Source: Acinetobacter brisouii
GTDB lineage: Bacteria; Pseudomonadota; Gammaproteobacteria; Pseudomonadales; Moraxellaceae
Direction: 5' to 3'
Length of the DNA: 33,100 bases
Assembly (NCBI RefSeq): GCF_008993995.1
Contig: NZ_BKNN01000033.1
Coordinates: 1-33,100, forward strand
The notes beneath the pieces were generated by a model. It did no database searches. It saw only the letters and a program-made list of their open reading frames with translations, and had not been told where the DNA came from. Positions 17,034 to 26,971 of this stretch are shown piece by piece. How positions within the stretch are numbered: position 1 is the stretch's first letter; every line of letters begins with the position of its first letter. Both the position numbers and the translations under genes were made by a program.

Positions 17034-17435
17034 AAAAACCTCCGTCGATCACATAACTGTGAATAAACTACTGATCTATTTTTGAACATGCAGTCTAATC
17101 TAGGTTTCTGTTTCCATACTGCTTTATTTACATGTCCGTCTTTGCATTATGCAAAGTTTTAAAAGAAAAAAAAGAGCTGATTTTGATTAAAGCGACACAC
17201 TCTGTCGTGAATCTTGAGATGATGACCGATGCTGTTATTCACAAAACTTCACAAATATAAGAAATATATGGCTTTGGTTGTCATTACACAGCCAAATTTA
17301 TTTTATGTGAACTCTATCACTTTTTACAAAAAAGTCTGACCAAACATAAAAATGTAAAAATTAAGAAATAAATATTTAATTTATATTAAAAAAGCACAAC
17401 TCTAAAGTTGTGCTTTTTTGGAACGATGACAATTT
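17034..17435. other. Intergenic region, about 400 bases, no gene seen
   Basis: This AT-rich stretch holds the promoter region of the small membrane-protein gene and, at its far end, the serB terminator. I see no convincing open frame, RNA gene or repeat. The A/T-rich block around 17320-17390 could contain regulatory sites, but none is specific enough to name. Confidence 0.5.
17388..17419. terminator. Intrinsic terminator downstream of serB
   Basis: A 14-bp perfect stem (aaaaaagcacaact / agttgtgctttttt) closes a 4-base loop. It lies 17 bases beyond the serB stop codon (minus strand), with a T-run in both orientations. Confidence 0.9.
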
Positions 17436-18656
17436 TTAAGCACGATGCATATCTTTATCATGCACACCGAGTAAGTATAAAACACCATCTAAACCGACAC
17501 TCGAAATCGCTTGATTGGCATTTTGACGAACCAGTGGTTTAGCACGGAAAGCCACGCCTAAACCTGCGATTGACAGCATTGGCAAATCATTAGCGCCATC
17601 ACCAACAGCAATCGCCTGCTCCAATGAAATTCCCATATCATTGGCTAAACCACGAAGCAATTCTGCTTTGCGTGCGCCATCGACAATCGCACCTTTTACT
17701 TCGCCTGTCACAATCCCCGCTTGGACATCCAAAATATTGGCGTGAACTTCATCAATGCCCAATTTCTCTTGCAGATATTCAGCAAAATATTGAAAACCAC
17801 CTGACAAAATCGCTGTTTTATAGCCTAAAGCTTTTAGAGTCGAGATCAGGCGCTCTGCACCTTCCGTAATAGTCAGGCGCTCTGCAATTTTAGGTAATAC
17901 AGATGCATCTAAACCTTTTAGTAAGGCAACACGTGCACGGAAACTCTGCTGAAAATCGAGTTCGCCTTGCATGGCACGTTCAGTAATCTCAGCCACCTGT
18001 GCGCCCACACCTGCCTCAAGCGCTAACTCATCAATCACCTCTTGCTCAATCAGAGTAGAGTCCATATCAAAGCAGACCAAACGGCGATTACGACGATAAA
18101 CATTGTCTTCTTGAACAGCTACATCGACATTCAGCTCATTGGACAAACGTAAACATGCCGCACGCATGGCCTGAGCATCGAGCATTTGCCCTTTCAAACC
18201 AAATTGTACACAAGCACGACGGTGCTGTTCTTCAGGTGAGTCAAGTGACAAACGTTCTGATAAACGGGTCACAGTTTCAATATTAAACCCCTGACCTGAC
18301 ACGATTTTTGTCACTGCTTGCAGATCGGCAGCTGTCAATTCTGGTGCAAATGCCGTCACAATATAACGGGTACGTCCACCTTCACTAACCCATTGATCAT
18401 ATTCTGCGTTGGAGATTGGTTTAAATCGCACAGTTAAGCCAATATCATGTGCTAAAATTAAAATCTCTTTCATTGCCAATGCTGTTGCCGTCTGATCTTC
18501 AGATGCAACCACGATGCCAAGAGTCAACTGATTATGAATCACAGCCTGACCAACATCTAAAATTTGTAATGAATGAGAGGACAAAACCTGCATCAATCGA
18601 GTGAACTGATTGGGTTGGTCGGGTCCTAAAAATGAAATAAGAATGATTTCTCGCAT
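17436..18656 (-). CDS. serB: Phosphoserine phosphatase SerB
   Basis: SerB performs the last step of serine synthesis, phosphoserine to serine. The 406-residue protein has N-terminal ACT-like regulatory repeats (residues 1-180, 'ILISFLGPDQPN', 'RYIVTAFAPELTAADLQ') and a HAD phosphatase domain. The latter has the nucleophile Asp197 and Asp199 in 'CFDMDSTLIEQ', 'ILSGGF' and 'AVGDGANDLPML'. ATG 18656 (MREIILISFLG) is the family-like start. The longer frame adds 31 residues that overlap the divergent gene. Confidence 0.93.
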   Translation of the reverse strand: MREIILISFLGPDQPNQFTRLMQVLSSHSLQILDVGQAVIHNQLTLGIVVASEDQTATALAMKEILILAHDIGLTVRFKPISNAEYDQWVSEGGRTRYIVTAFAPELTAADLQAVTKIVSGQGFNIETVTRLSERLSLDSPEEQHRRACVQFGLKGQMLDAQAMRAACLRLSNELNVDVAVQEDNVYRRNRRLVCFDMDSTLIEQEVIDELALEAGVGAQVAEITERAMQGELDFQQSFRARVALLKGLDASVLPKIAERLTITEGAERLISTLKALGYKTAILSGGFQYFAEYLQEKLGIDEVHANILDVQAGIVTGEVKGAIVDGARKAELLRGLANDMGISLEQAIAVGDGANDLPMLSIAGLGVAFRAKPLVRQNANQAISSVGLDGVLYLLGVHDKDMHRA

Positions 18657-18731
18657 GGATGACTCAGTCTGAGCTACAACTATGCCTAGAATCATAATCG
18701 AAAATGAATTGAATTGCCTTGGAAGTTTACC

Positions 18732-20006
18732 TTGAATGCACCTAGACAAGGGCTATTTGCTAGCCTGCTAATTGTAAGTTTTGCATTGCAAACCTTTTTG
18801 CTGGTCATCGCAACCACACATCAACTCAAAGAAAATCGTGCAAATCAAGGTGAGTTGTTAACAACGCAACTTGTTACAGACAGCTTGCATGAGCTTGACC
18901 CTGCAAACCGCGTTTCTTTAGCACTTCTGGTTGATCGTTATAAAACCAATCCAAGTATTGCCTCAATTCGTATTCTCGATGCTTCAAACCAAGTCCTCGC
19001 CACAGATGGCTTATACCGAACCCGTGAAGGTGAAGTCTTTAGTCGCGATGCTTTACAAAATGAAAAGAAAGTTGGACGTGTTGAAGTCACCCTCATCAAA
19101 CCAAGCATTGGTGAAATTTTGCGTAGCGAATGGCTCGCCATTTTTATTTCTCTGATTTTACATTTCGCTTTATGGATTGCTTATCGTGCGATTGCCCGTC
19201 CAAGCCGTAGCGAATACTTGGCACGAGTCAATAATGAATCACGTTTAAAACATGAAATTCAGGCGCTCACTCAAGCATTGGAACAGGAAAAACACAACAG
19301 TGCCGTGGTGATTGCTCAGGCACAAAAACAATCGAAAAAACAAGCCATCCCAACTAAATTACTGGCGAGTGAAAAATCTGATCGTCCTGCACATCCACAT
19401 GCGTTAGCACTCAACATTCAATTTTATGACCCTAAGCAATTATTGAGTACAGTGAGTCAAACCGTTTCTGTGCCTTATTTTAACTTGTGTCAGTTATTCT
19501 TAAAGAAAAGCATTGACTTATGTGCGCAACACTATGATCTGTCACCCGCAGATATCAATGTACAGCAAAGTTTTCAAGCAGATGGTGCAAACATTAGTAT
19601 TGATGCGGAACGCCCAAAAGCTGTCGAATGTTTACTGATGATTGGTATGGTATTTCAGTTGCTCTCTGAAGTCCTGTATAAACGTTATCGCGAAGAAAAA
19701 CGTTTTGTACTACAAACCCGCTGTGCCATTGCCAATGCCGTTGAAGATATGCAGCTTGATGCCACGCAAGCCGCAGCCCGCTTAACCCATCATTTAAGTG
19801 CAAGAGAAAGTGCGCTGTATCTTCAAGAACAATATTTAAAACTGGTGAGCGATCATTTCCAATTGGTAGCATTGCCAAATCCAAGCAATGTACTGACCCG
19901 TCACGCATTCATGATCAGTGGTATGAATAGTGAATGTGCCGAGTTGGCACAAAGCTTAAGAACCGAGATTTTAAAAAGTAAGAAATCACGTTCTAGCACC
20001 ACTTAA
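18732..20006 (+). CDS. YtjB/Smp-like membrane protein divergent from serB
   Basis: The 424-residue protein has an N-terminal membrane helix ('LFASLLIVSFALQTFLLVIA'), a periplasmic domain of about 100 residues with PAS-like features ('SIASIRILDASNQVLATDG'), and a second helix ('WLAIFISLILHFALWIAYRA'). A cytoplasmic part with coiled coil follows. I chose TTG 18732 because GGAAG lies six bases upstream. In E. coli the membrane gene smp/ytjB also diverges from serB, and this layout plus the topology suggest the same family. The function is unknown; the cytoplasmic half of about 250 residues carries no signature I can name. Confidence 0.6.
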   Translation: MNAPRQGLFASLLIVSFALQTFLLVIATTHQLKENRANQGELLTTQLVTDSLHELDPANRVSLALLVDRYKTNPSIASIRILDASNQVLATDGLYRTREGEVFSRDALQNEKKVGRVEVTLIKPSIGEILRSEWLAIFISLILHFALWIAYRAIARPSRSEYLARVNNESRLKHEIQALTQALEQEKHNSAVVIAQAQKQSKKQAIPTKLLASEKSDRPAHPHALALNIQFYDPKQLLSTVSQTVSVPYFNLCQLFLKKSIDLCAQHYDLSPADINVQQSFQADGANISIDAERPKAVECLLMIGMVFQLLSEVLYKRYREEKRFVLQTRCAIANAVEDMQLDATQAAARLTHHLSARESALYLQEQYLKLVSDHFQLVALPNPSNVLTRHAFMISGMNSECAELAQSLRTEILKSKKSRSSTT

Positions 20007-20022
20007 ATTGGGCATATTTTTA

Positions 20023-20050
20023 AACCTCGCCAATGTTGCGGGGTTTTTTT
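20023..20050 (+). terminator. Intrinsic terminator after the Smp-like gene
   Basis: The stem aacctcgc / gcggggtt (one T-G pair) with a 7-base loop is followed by a run of seven T, just after the stop at 20006. Confidence 0.75.
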
Positions 20051-20064
20051 ATGGTGATTTTACC

Positions 20065-20094
20065 TTGACATCATCAGCTTTAGCACCATTATAG
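20065..20094 (+). promoter_or_regulatory. Predicted sigma-70 promoter of the ribBA-ribH-nusB operon
   Basis: A perfect -35 TTGACA (20065-20070) and a TTATAG -10 (20089-20094) are separated by 18 bases. This gives a leader of about 120 bases before the ribBA start. The leader does not show the conserved FMN-riboswitch core. Confidence 0.65.
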
Positions 20095-20219
20095 AAATAC
20101 ACATCAGAAAAGCTGCTGTGGTTCCGCTTGGAAACATAGGCAATACTGCCTAAAAATTGCTAATATAAACAATTGCAACAATCGATCAGATTGTCGATCT
20201 AGGGTTAAGGTAGGACAGG

Positions 20220-21341
20220 ATGGCGCTCAATACAGTTGAAGAGCTTATCGAAGATATTCGTGCTGGTAAAATGGTCATCCTTATGGATGACGAAGATCGT
20301 GAAAATGAAGGCGATTTAGTCATGGCAGCAACGCATGTGCGTGCTGAAGATATCAATTTCATGATTACCCATGCCCGAGGTCTTGTTTGTCTGACCTTGA
20401 GTAAAGAACGTTGTAAGCAATTGAATTTACCGCTCATGGTCGATCAAAACGGCGCACAACATGGCACTAACTTTACTCTGTCGATTGAAGCGGCGGCTGG
20501 TATTACGACAGGTATTTCAGCAGCAGAACGTGCGCATACCATTCGTACAGCGGTAGCAGCTGCAGCTAAACCAAGTGACATTGTACAACCTGGGCATATT
20601 TTCCCGCTCATGGCTCAGCCAGGGGGGGTTTTACACCGCGCTGGACATACTGAAGCAGGTTCAGACTTGTCACGTTTAGCGGGTTTAGAACCTGCATCGG
20701 TGATCTGCGAGATCATCAAAGAAGACGGCACAATGGCTCGTCGTCCAGATTTAGAAATATTTGCTGAAAAACATGGCTTAAAAATTGGTACAATTGCCGA
20801 CTTGATTCATTACCGTATGACCAATGAACAAACGGTTGAACGTTTAAGTCAGCAAACCATTGATACTGAATATGGTCCATTGCAATTGTATCGCTATCAA
20901 GAGCAAGGCAGCCCAGACATTCATTTGGCTTTGGTGAAAGGTGAGCCGAAAGAAGGCACCACCACCGTTCGTGTTCATGGTTTTAACCCAACGCGTGATT
21001 TATTAAAATTGAAAAAACAATCGGGCGAGCCTGCATGGACAATTGACCATGCACTACAAACGATTGCCAACAGTGAACGTGGCGTTCTGGTTTGGATTGG
21101 TCAAAAAAGCTTGCCTGACCTAGGCCCTGCTTTCGATGCATTAACTGCGCCAACGCCAGTCAAATCCAATGCGGCATTGTCACATCAGTATCAGACCATT
21201 GGGGTCGGCGCGCAAATCTTGCGTGACTTAGGAGTGGAAAAAATGAAACTCCTCAGTTCACCATTACGCTTCAATGCCCTTTCTGGTTTTAACTTAGAAG
21301 TGGTGGAATATATTTCTGCCGATCAATCTTTTGGAAAATAA
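20220..21341 (+). CDS. ribBA: 3,4-dihydroxy-2-butanone 4-phosphate synthase with degenerate GTP cyclohydrolase II domain
   Basis: The N-terminal half is a complete RibB, which makes the four-carbon unit of riboflavin from ribulose 5-phosphate. Motifs are '[17 protein letters not shown]', '[15 protein letters not shown]', '[20 protein letters not shown]' and '[13 protein letters not shown]'. The C-terminal half (residues about 205-373) aligns in outline with RibA but contains no cysteine. Where RibA has the HSEC zinc ligand it reads '[13 protein letters not shown]', so GTP cyclohydrolase activity is very unlikely. A separate RibA should exist elsewhere. The start is ATG 20220 after AGGACAGG. 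It leads the riboflavin operon, with ribH 11 bases downstream. Confidence 0.93.
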   Translation: MALNTVEELIEDIRAGKMVILMDDEDRENEGDLVMAATHVRAEDINFMITHARGLVCLTLSKERCKQLNLPLMVDQNGAQHGTNFTLSIEAAAGITTGISAAERAHTIRTAVAAAAKPSDIVQPGHIFPLMAQPGGVLHRAGHTEAGSDLSRLAGLEPASVICEIIKEDGTMARRPDLEIFAEKHGLKIGTIADLIHYRMTNEQTVERLSQQTIDTEYGPLQLYRYQEQGSPDIHLALVKGEPKEGTTTVRVHGFNPTRDLLKLKKQSGEPAWTIDHALQTIANSERGVLVWIGQKSLPDLGPAFDALTAPTPVKSNAALSHQYQTIGVGAQILRDLGVEKMKLLSSPLRFNALSGFNLEVVEYISADQSFGK

Positions 21342-21352
21342 TCGAGGTTGCT

Positions 21353-21823
21353 ATGGCGATTCGCCGTATAGAAGGTTTATTACATCTCGCGAGCGAAGGC
21401 CGTTACGCGATTTTGGTTGCTCGTTTCAATAGCTTTGTGGTTGAACATTTGCTTGAAGGCGCAATTGACACATTAAAACGTCATGGCGTTGCAGAAGAAA
21501 ATATCACAGTCATTCATGCACCTGGTGCATGGGAGCTGCCTGTTGTTGCGAAAAAATTGGCGAACTCTGCACAATTCGATGCAATTATTGCATTGGGTGC
21601 AGTGATTCGTGGTAGCACACCTCACTTTGACTTCGTTGCGGGTGAATGTGCCAAAGGTTTAGGTGTTGTTGGTTTAGAGTCTAGTCTGCCTGTCATTAAC
21701 GGCGTACTCACTACTGACAGCATTGAACAAGCAATTGAACGCTCAGGCACCAAAGCGGGCAACAAAGGCAGTGAAGCTGCTTTGACTGCTATTGAAATGG
21801 TGAATTTGTTAAAGGCAATTTAA
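21353..21823 (+). CDS. ribH: 6,7-dimethyl-8-ribityllumazine synthase
   Basis: RibH joins the RibB product with the pyrimidine intermediate to form lumazine, the penultimate step of riboflavin synthesis. The 156-residue protein has the family features '[20 protein letters not shown]', '[18 protein letters not shown]', '[20 protein letters not shown]' with the catalytic His, and '[15 protein letters not shown]'. It normally assembles into a pentamer-based capsid. It is tightly spaced between ribBA and nusB. Confidence 0.95.
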   Translation: MAIRRIEGLLHLASEGRYAILVARFNSFVVEHLLEGAIDTLKRHGVAEENITVIHAPGAWELPVVAKKLANSAQFDAIIALGAVIRGSTPHFDFVAGECAKGLGVVGLESSLPVINGVLTTDSIEQAIERSGTKAGNKGSEAALTAIEMVNLLKAI

Positions 21824-21826
21824 TTC

Positions 21827-22273
21827 ATGTCACAAACACAACAAGCAATTTATGCAGCAAAACGCAAAGCACGTCGTTTTGCTGTACAAGGCGTCTATGA
21901 ATGGCAAATGAGCCATAACCCTGTTCATGAAATTGAAGCACGCACCCGTGCTGAAAATGCCATGCACAAAGTCGACTTAAACTACTACCACGAATTGCTG
22001 ACTCAAATCGTGGCAGAGCACGAAGCATTAGATGCCTTGCTGATTCCTGTACTTGATCGTGAAATTAATGCGCTTGATGGTGTTGAGCTTGCAACTTTAC
22101 GTCTAGGTGCTTACGAATTACGTCAGCATTTAGAAATTCCATACCGTGTTGTTTTGGATGAAGCGATTGAGCTTGCCAAACACTTCGGTGGTGCAGACAG
22201 CCACAAATACATCAATGGTGTATTGGATCGTTTAGCACAAGTGCTACGCGAAGCTGAAAAACAGCAAGACTAA
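21827..22273 (+). CDS. nusB: Transcription antitermination factor NusB
   Basis: NusB binds boxA RNA together with NusE (S10) to promote processive rRNA transcription. The 148-residue all-helical protein has '[18 protein letters not shown]' at the start and, at the end, '[20 protein letters not shown]' followed by '[20 protein letters not shown]', which are diagnostic. It begins four bases after the ribH stop codon, so translation is probably coupled. Confidence 0.95.
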   Translation: MSQTQQAIYAAKRKARRFAVQGVYEWQMSHNPVHEIEARTRAENAMHKVDLNYYHELLTQIVAEHEALDALLIPVLDREINALDGVELATLRLGAYELRQHLEIPYRVVLDEAIELAKHFGGADSHKYINGVLDRLAQVLREAEKQQD

Positions 22274-22289
22274 TGTGTTGTCGAACGCT

Positions 22290-23207
22290 ATGGCCGAATT
22301 TTCGCTGATTGATCGCTATTTCAAAACTGCTGCATCTGCACAGGTCGACTTAGGTATTGGAGATGATTCGGCTATCGTTTCCCCACCCGTGGGGGAACAG
22401 CTGGTGATCTGCACCGATACACTGGTTGCAGGTCGCCACTTCCCACTTTCTACTGCTGCACATGCCATTGGCTGGAAGAGTGTTGCTGTCAACCTTTCCG
22501 ATTTAGCTGCAATGGGTGCAACCCCTCACAGTATTCTCTTGGCACTCAGCTTGCCACAAGTCGATGACGCTTGGCTCGAAGGTTTTAGTCAGGGGCTATT
22601 TGACTGCTGTGCCCCTTACAACGTGCAATTGATTGGTGGAGATACCACACAAAGTCCACATTTAACCATTAGTGTCACTGCATTGGGCTGGATTCCAACG
22701 GCTCAGGGCATTACCCGTTCGGGTGCACAGGTCGGTGACTATGTCGTGGTCAGCGGACAAATCGGTGATGCTGCATTTGCTTTACAACACTTGGGGCATC
22801 CTCTACAGCAGCGGCTAGACTATCCAACACCTCGCTGTGAACTTGGACAAAGTTTACGAGGACTGGCATCAAGCATGATTGACATCTCTGATGGTCTCGC
22901 ACAAGACTTGGGGCATATTTTAAAAGCCTCAGGGGTTGGTGCAACCTTGTCTCTTGATCAGCTCCCGCTTGACCCTGCTCTACAGGTCTTAGCGCCTGAA
23001 CAACGTTGGCAATATGCCCTTGCAGGCGGCGATGACTATGAGTTGTGCTTTACTCTGTCTAAAGACAATTATCAGCGTTTATGTCAGTTGAACCCAACCA
23101 CACCATTTACCATCATCGGGTCGATTCAGGCTGAGTTCGGTTTAAGACTGGAATACCAAGGGCAACCTCAATCCTTACCATTAAGCGGATATCAACACTT
23201 TGCATAA
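22290..23207 (+). CDS. thiL: Thiamine-monophosphate kinase
   Basis: ThiL phosphorylates thiamine monophosphate to thiamine diphosphate. It has about 305 residues with 'GIGDDSAIV' at the Mg/ATP site, 'VAGRHFPLSTAAHAIGWKS', 'VNLSDLAAMGATP', 'LIGGDTTQSPHLTISVTALG', 'IDISDGLAQDLGH' and 'ALAGGDDYELCFTL'. I chose ATG 22290 (MAEFSLIDRYF), the usual family start. A GTG five codons earlier, immediately after nusB, is possible. The C-terminus overlaps the start of pgpA by eight bases. Confidence 0.93.
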   Translation: MAEFSLIDRYFKTAASAQVDLGIGDDSAIVSPPVGEQLVICTDTLVAGRHFPLSTAAHAIGWKSVAVNLSDLAAMGATPHSILLALSLPQVDDAWLEGFSQGLFDCCAPYNVQLIGGDTTQSPHLTISVTALGWIPTAQGITRSGAQVGDYVVVSGQIGDAAFALQHLGHPLQQRLDYPTPRCELGQSLRGLASSMIDISDGLAQDLGHILKASGVGATLSLDQLPLDPALQVLAPEQRWQYALAGGDDYELCFTLSKDNYQRLCQLNPTTPFTIIGSIQAEFGLRLEYQGQPQSLPLSGYQHFA

Positions 23208-23706
23208 ACCACCTATTAAATTCCAAGACATGTCTTGGTTTGATCGCTGCGTCGTGTTTTGTGGCGTCGGCTTAGGCTCAGGTCTAGCACCCAAAGCACC
23301 CGGTACATTTGGCTCAGCCTTTGCACTCTTGTTTATTCCGATCTGGATTGCCTTGGGCTTTTATGGCTCGGTATTCGCAATCATTGTGATGTCCCTTGTC
23401 GGGATCTGGATTTGCGGGCATACCGCCAAAGTGATTGGCGTACATGATGATGGACGGATTGTTTGGGATGAGTTTGCAGGACAATCAATTACTTTATTGC
23501 CTTTAATCTTTTTTAATGTAATGCATATACAATGGGCACTGATTGGCTTTGCGTTATTCCGCCTGTTTGATGTGTGGAAACCATGGCCGATTCGTATTGC
23601 TGACCAAAAGGTTGCAGGTGGCTTCGGTATTATGCTGGATGACATTATTGCAGGGATTTGGGCTGCATTATGTATTACCGTATATTTAGTACTTTCAGGG
23701 GCTTAA
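23200..23706 (+). CDS. pgpA: Phosphatidylglycerophosphatase A
   Basis: PgpA dephosphorylates phosphatidylglycerol phosphate in the inner membrane. The 168-residue, four-helix protein has the family patterns 'GVGLGSGLAPKAPGTFGSAF' and 'DDGRIVWDEFAGQ' and ends with 'FRLFDVWKPWPIRIADQKV' and 'GGFGIMLDDIIAGIWAA'. The start is uncertain: TTG 23200 overlaps thiL and gives the full length, while ATG 23230 would drop ten residues. The glmU gene follows after 20 bases. Confidence 0.9.
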   Translation: MHKPPIKFQDMSWFDRCVVFCGVGLGSGLAPKAPGTFGSAFALLFIPIWIALGFYGSVFAIIVMSLVGIWICGHTAKVIGVHDDGRIVWDEFAGQSITLLPLIFFNVMHIQWALIGFALFRLFDVWKPWPIRIADQKVAGGFGIMLDDIIAGIWAALCITVYLVLSGA

Positions 23707-23726
23707 CGCCATTTAAGTAGGTTATT

Positions 23727-25091
23727 ATGTCAACTACCGTGATTATTCTTGCTGCTGGTAAAGGCACGCGCATGCGCTCTAAATTGCCAAAAGTGTTACA
23801 ACCATTAGCAGGGCAACCTTTACTCGGTCATGTGATTCAAACTGCAAAACAACTCCAAGCTCAAAATATTATTACCATTTATGGGCATGGCGGTGATTTG
23901 GTCAAAGATGCTTTCAGCCATGAACAGATTCAATGGGTGGAACAAGCTGAACAACTCGGTACAGGTCATGCCGTACAAGTCACTTTACCTGTTTTGCCAC
24001 AAGACGGGATTTCCCTGATTCTATACGGTGATGTGCCGCTTGTACGCCAGCAAACCTTAGAGCAACTGCTCGATGCCTCAAGCCAAACGGGTATTGGCAT
24101 GATTACCCTCACGGTAGACAATCCAACAGGTTACGGTCGTATTGTGCGTGAAAATGGTCAAATTCAAGCCATTGTCGAGCATAAAGATGCCTCTGATGCA
24201 CAGCGCCAGATTCAAGAAATTAACACAGGCATTTACTGTGTCAGCAATGCCAAATTACATGAATGGCTGCCAAAACTATCCAATAACAATGCTCAGGGCG
24301 AATATTACCTGACGGATATCGTTGAAATGGCGGTGGCTGAAGGTTTAGAAATTGCATCGATTCAACCTGAACAAGCCTTTGAAGTTGAAGGCGTGAATGA
24401 CCGTATTCAACTTGCCGCTTTAGAACGTGAATTCCAAGCGCAACAAGCACTCGAGTTGATGCGTCAAGGCGTGACTTTAACCGATCCAAAACGCTTCGAC
24501 TTGCGTGGTCAGCTCAAAGTTGGTCAAGACGTGCGTATTGACATCAATGTGATTATTGAAGGCGATTGCGAACTCGGTGATGGTGTGGAAATTGGTGCAG
24601 GCTGCGTATTAAAAAATACCAAAATTGCCGCAGGCACCAAAGTTCAGCCTTATAGCATTTTCGATGGTGCGGTCGTCGGTGAAGATACTCAAATCGGGCC
24701 ATTTGCCCGTTTACGTCCAGGTGCAAAACTGGCCAATGACGTGCATATCGGCAACTTTGTTGAAGTGAAAAACTCAAGTATCGGCTTAGGCTCTAAAGCC
24801 AACCACTTTACCTATTTAGGTGATGCTGAAGTCGGTGCGGGCTCAAATATCGGTGCGGGCACGATTACCTGTAACTATGATGGTGCAAATAAACACAAAA
24901 CCATTATTGGTGATGCCGCATTTATTGGTTCAAATAGTTCACTGGTTGCGCCAGTCAAAATTGGCAATGGTGCAACGATTGGTGCAGGCTCAGTCATTAC
25001 CCGAGATGTGGTGGACAATGCACTGGCTTTTGAACGCGCTCCACAAATTGAAAAAGCAGATTATCAACGTCCCCAAAAGACTAAGAAATAA
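23727..25091 (+). CDS. glmU: Bifunctional UDP-GlcNAc pyrophosphorylase / glucosamine-1-phosphate acetyltransferase
   Basis: GlmU makes UDP-GlcNAc for peptidoglycan and lipid A. The N-terminal uridylyltransferase half begins '[20 protein letters not shown]' and includes 'LGTGHAV' and 'LYGDVPLV'. The C-terminal half (from about residue 250) is a left-handed beta-helix of hexapeptide repeats ('[19 protein letters not shown]', '[12 protein letters not shown]', '[19 protein letters not shown]', '[11 protein letters not shown]'). The 454-residue length is standard. It is followed 12 bases later by glmS, the enzyme that feeds the pathway. Confidence 0.96.
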   Translation: MSTTVIILAAGKGTRMRSKLPKVLQPLAGQPLLGHVIQTAKQLQAQNIITIYGHGGDLVKDAFSHEQIQWVEQAEQLGTGHAVQVTLPVLPQDGISLILYGDVPLVRQQTLEQLLDASSQTGIGMITLTVDNPTGYGRIVRENGQIQAIVEHKDASDAQRQIQEINTGIYCVSNAKLHEWLPKLSNNNAQGEYYLTDIVEMAVAEGLEIASIQPEQAFEVEGVNDRIQLAALEREFQAQQALELMRQGVTLTDPKRFDLRGQLKVGQDVRIDINVIIEGDCELGDGVEIGAGCVLKNTKIAAGTKVQPYSIFDGAVVGEDTQIGPFARLRPGAKLANDVHIGNFVEVKNSSIGLGSKANHFTYLGDAEVGAGSNIGAGTITCNYDGANKHKTIIGDAAFIGSNSSLVAPVKIGNGATIGAGSVITRDVVDNALAFERAPQIEKADYQRPQKTKK

Positions 25092-25103
25092 GAGGTAAAT
25101 CCT

Positions 25104-26945
25104 ATGTGTGGTATTGTTGGTGGCGTTGCCGAACGAAATATCAGTGAAATTTTAATTGAAGGTCTCAAGCGCCTTGAATACCGTGGCTATGACTCGGCTG
25201 GTCTGGCTTTAATTAATCAAGGTCAAGTGCTACGTGAACGTCGCGTGGGTAAAGTGGTTAACCTTGAAGAAGCAGTGAAATCACATCAGGTCTCTGGAAA
25301 CCTAGGCATTGCACATACCCGTTGGGCAACGCATGGGAAACCAACCGAAACCAATGCGCATCCACATATTTCAGGCAAAGTTGCTGTCGTGCATAACGGC
25401 ATTATTGAGAACTACGCTGAGCTGAAAGAAGACTTACAAACGCTGGGTTATATCTTCAACTCTCAAACAGACACCGAAGTGGTTGCTCATTTGGTGGCTG
25501 AAGCACTCAAAACTGCAGATTCACTTTTGGTTGCAGTACAAAGCATCGTGTCTAAACTCAAAGGTGCTTATGCACTGGGTATCGTCCATGCCGACTATCC
25601 AAATGAACTGATTACAGTCCGTGAAGGTTCTCCACTGGTGATTGGTGTGGGGATTGGTGAGAACTTTATCGGTTCTGACCAGTTGGCATTATTGCCAATC
25701 ACCAACCGCTTTATCTACCTTGAAGAAGGTGATATTGCGCGTTTAACCCGTACCAGCATTGAAATTTATGCGCACGGTACACAAGCGATTCAACGCCCTG
25801 TGAAAGAGCTTGATGCAACCGTCAGCAATTCATCGAAAGGTGAATACAAGCACTACATGCTTAAAGAAATCTATGAACAGCCTGAAGCGCTGCAACAAAC
25901 CATTTCTCAAGCATTGAATGGCGATGCTTTGCGTGAAGATTTCCTTGCCAATGCGGAAGTTGATTTTAACAATATCGAGCAAATTCAAATTATTGCCTGT
26001 GGTACCAGTTACCATGCAGGCATGATTGCCAAATACTGGGCAGAGCAATTGATTGATGTGCCTTGCCAAGTCGAAATTGCCAGTGAATTCCGCTACCGTT
26101 CGCCTGTGATCATCAACCGTACCTTGTATGTGTGTATTTCACAATCAGGGGAAACCGCAGATACTTTGGCAGCGCTACGCGATACACAAAAACGTGCCGC
26201 AGCAAAAGGCTTGAACATTTCAACCATGACCATCTGTAATGTAGCAACCTCATCGATGGTTCGCGAAACAGATCATCACTTGCTAACACTTGCTGGCCCT
26301 GAAATTGGCGTCGCTTCAACCAAAGCATTTACCACACAGTTGGCTGCTTTAATGTTGTTGTTACTGAAAATCGGTCAAGTCAAACAACGCCTATCTGCTG
26401 AGAAAATTGCTGAAATTACCCGTGAGTTATGGCACTGTCCAAAAGTTGTTCTCGATACTTTACAACATAATGCCGAAATTTTGCGTTTGTCTGAATTGTT
26501 TGTTGAAAAGCAACACTGCCTGTTCTTGGGTCGTGGTACGCACTTCCCGATTGCACTAGAAGGTGCATTGAAACTCAAAGAAATTTCTTACATTCATGCA
26601 GAAGGCTATGCGGCGGGTGAACTCAAGCATGGCCCATTGGCACTGGTTGACAATGACATGCCTGTGGTCATTCTTGCGCCACAAGATGACATGCTCGATA
26701 AACTCAAATCAAACATGGAAGAAGTGCAAGCGCGTGGTGGTGAATTGTTTGTTTTTGCCGATGAGCAAAGTGGCATCAATGAAAAAGACCGTCAACACGT
26801 GGTGAAAATTCCAAGCGTGAATGAATGGCTTGCGCCAATCGTCTACAGCGTACCTGTACAGTTGTTGTCTTACCATGTTGCGGTACTGCGCGGTACAGAT
26901 GTGGATCAGCCACGTAACTTGGCAAAATCGGTGACGGTCGAATAA
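25104..26945 (+). CDS. glmS: Glutamine-fructose-6-phosphate aminotransferase (isomerizing)
   Basis: GlmS makes glucosamine 6-phosphate, the entry to UDP-GlcNAc. It has 613 residues with an N-terminal glutaminase domain (catalytic Cys2 in MCGIVGG; 'HTRWATHGKP') and two SIS isomerase domains ('CGTSYHAGMIAKYWAE', 'CISQSGETADTLAA', 'GRGTHFPIALEGALKLKEIS'). The C-terminus ends 'QPRNLAKSVTVE'. In other bacteria the last 35 or so bases of this gene are the TnsD recognition site. The stop at 26943-26945 is followed after 26 bases by the Tn7-like right end. Confidence 0.97.
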   Translation: MCGIVGGVAERNISEILIEGLKRLEYRGYDSAGLALINQGQVLRERRVGKVVNLEEAVKSHQVSGNLGIAHTRWATHGKPTETNAHPHISGKVAVVHNGIIENYAELKEDLQTLGYIFNSQTDTEVVAHLVAEALKTADSLLVAVQSIVSKLKGAYALGIVHADYPNELITVREGSPLVIGVGIGENFIGSDQLALLPITNRFIYLEEGDIARLTRTSIEIYAHGTQAIQRPVKELDATVSNSSKGEYKHYMLKEIYEQPEALQQTISQALNGDALREDFLANAEVDFNNIEQIQIIACGTSYHAGMIAKYWAEQLIDVPCQVEIASEFRYRSPVIINRTLYVCISQSGETADTLAALRDTQKRAAAKGLNISTMTICNVATSSMVRETDHHLLTLAGPEIGVASTKAFTTQLAALMLLLLKIGQVKQRLSAEKIAEITRELWHCPKVVLDTLQHNAEILRLSELFVEKQHCLFLGRGTHFPIALEGALKLKEISYIHAEGYAAGELKHGPLALVDNDMPVVILAPQDDMLDKLKSNMEEVQARGGELFVFADEQSGINEKDRQHVVKIPSVNEWLAPIVYSVPVQLLSYHVAVLRGTDVDQPRNLAKSVTVE

Positions 26946-26966
26946 TTCTGTGATCGGTGGATTAAA

Positions 26967-26971
26967 GGAAA
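26967..26971. other. Probable 5-bp target duplication at attTn7
   Basis: GGAAA directly precedes the transposon end and lies 22-26 bases after the glmS stop. That is the spacing where Tn7 inserts in attTn7. The second copy would lie at the missing left end, so duplication cannot be confirmed. Confidence 0.6.

Noticed and set aside
17034-17387. A possible small RNA or gene in the AT-rich gap upstream of the small membrane-protein gene
   Set aside because: No open frame with a ribosome site, and no promoter plus terminator pair that would define an RNA gene.
20095-20219. FMN riboswitch before ribBA
   Set aside because: The leader is long enough, but I could not find the conserved FMN core segments, and no expression-platform hairpin is clear.
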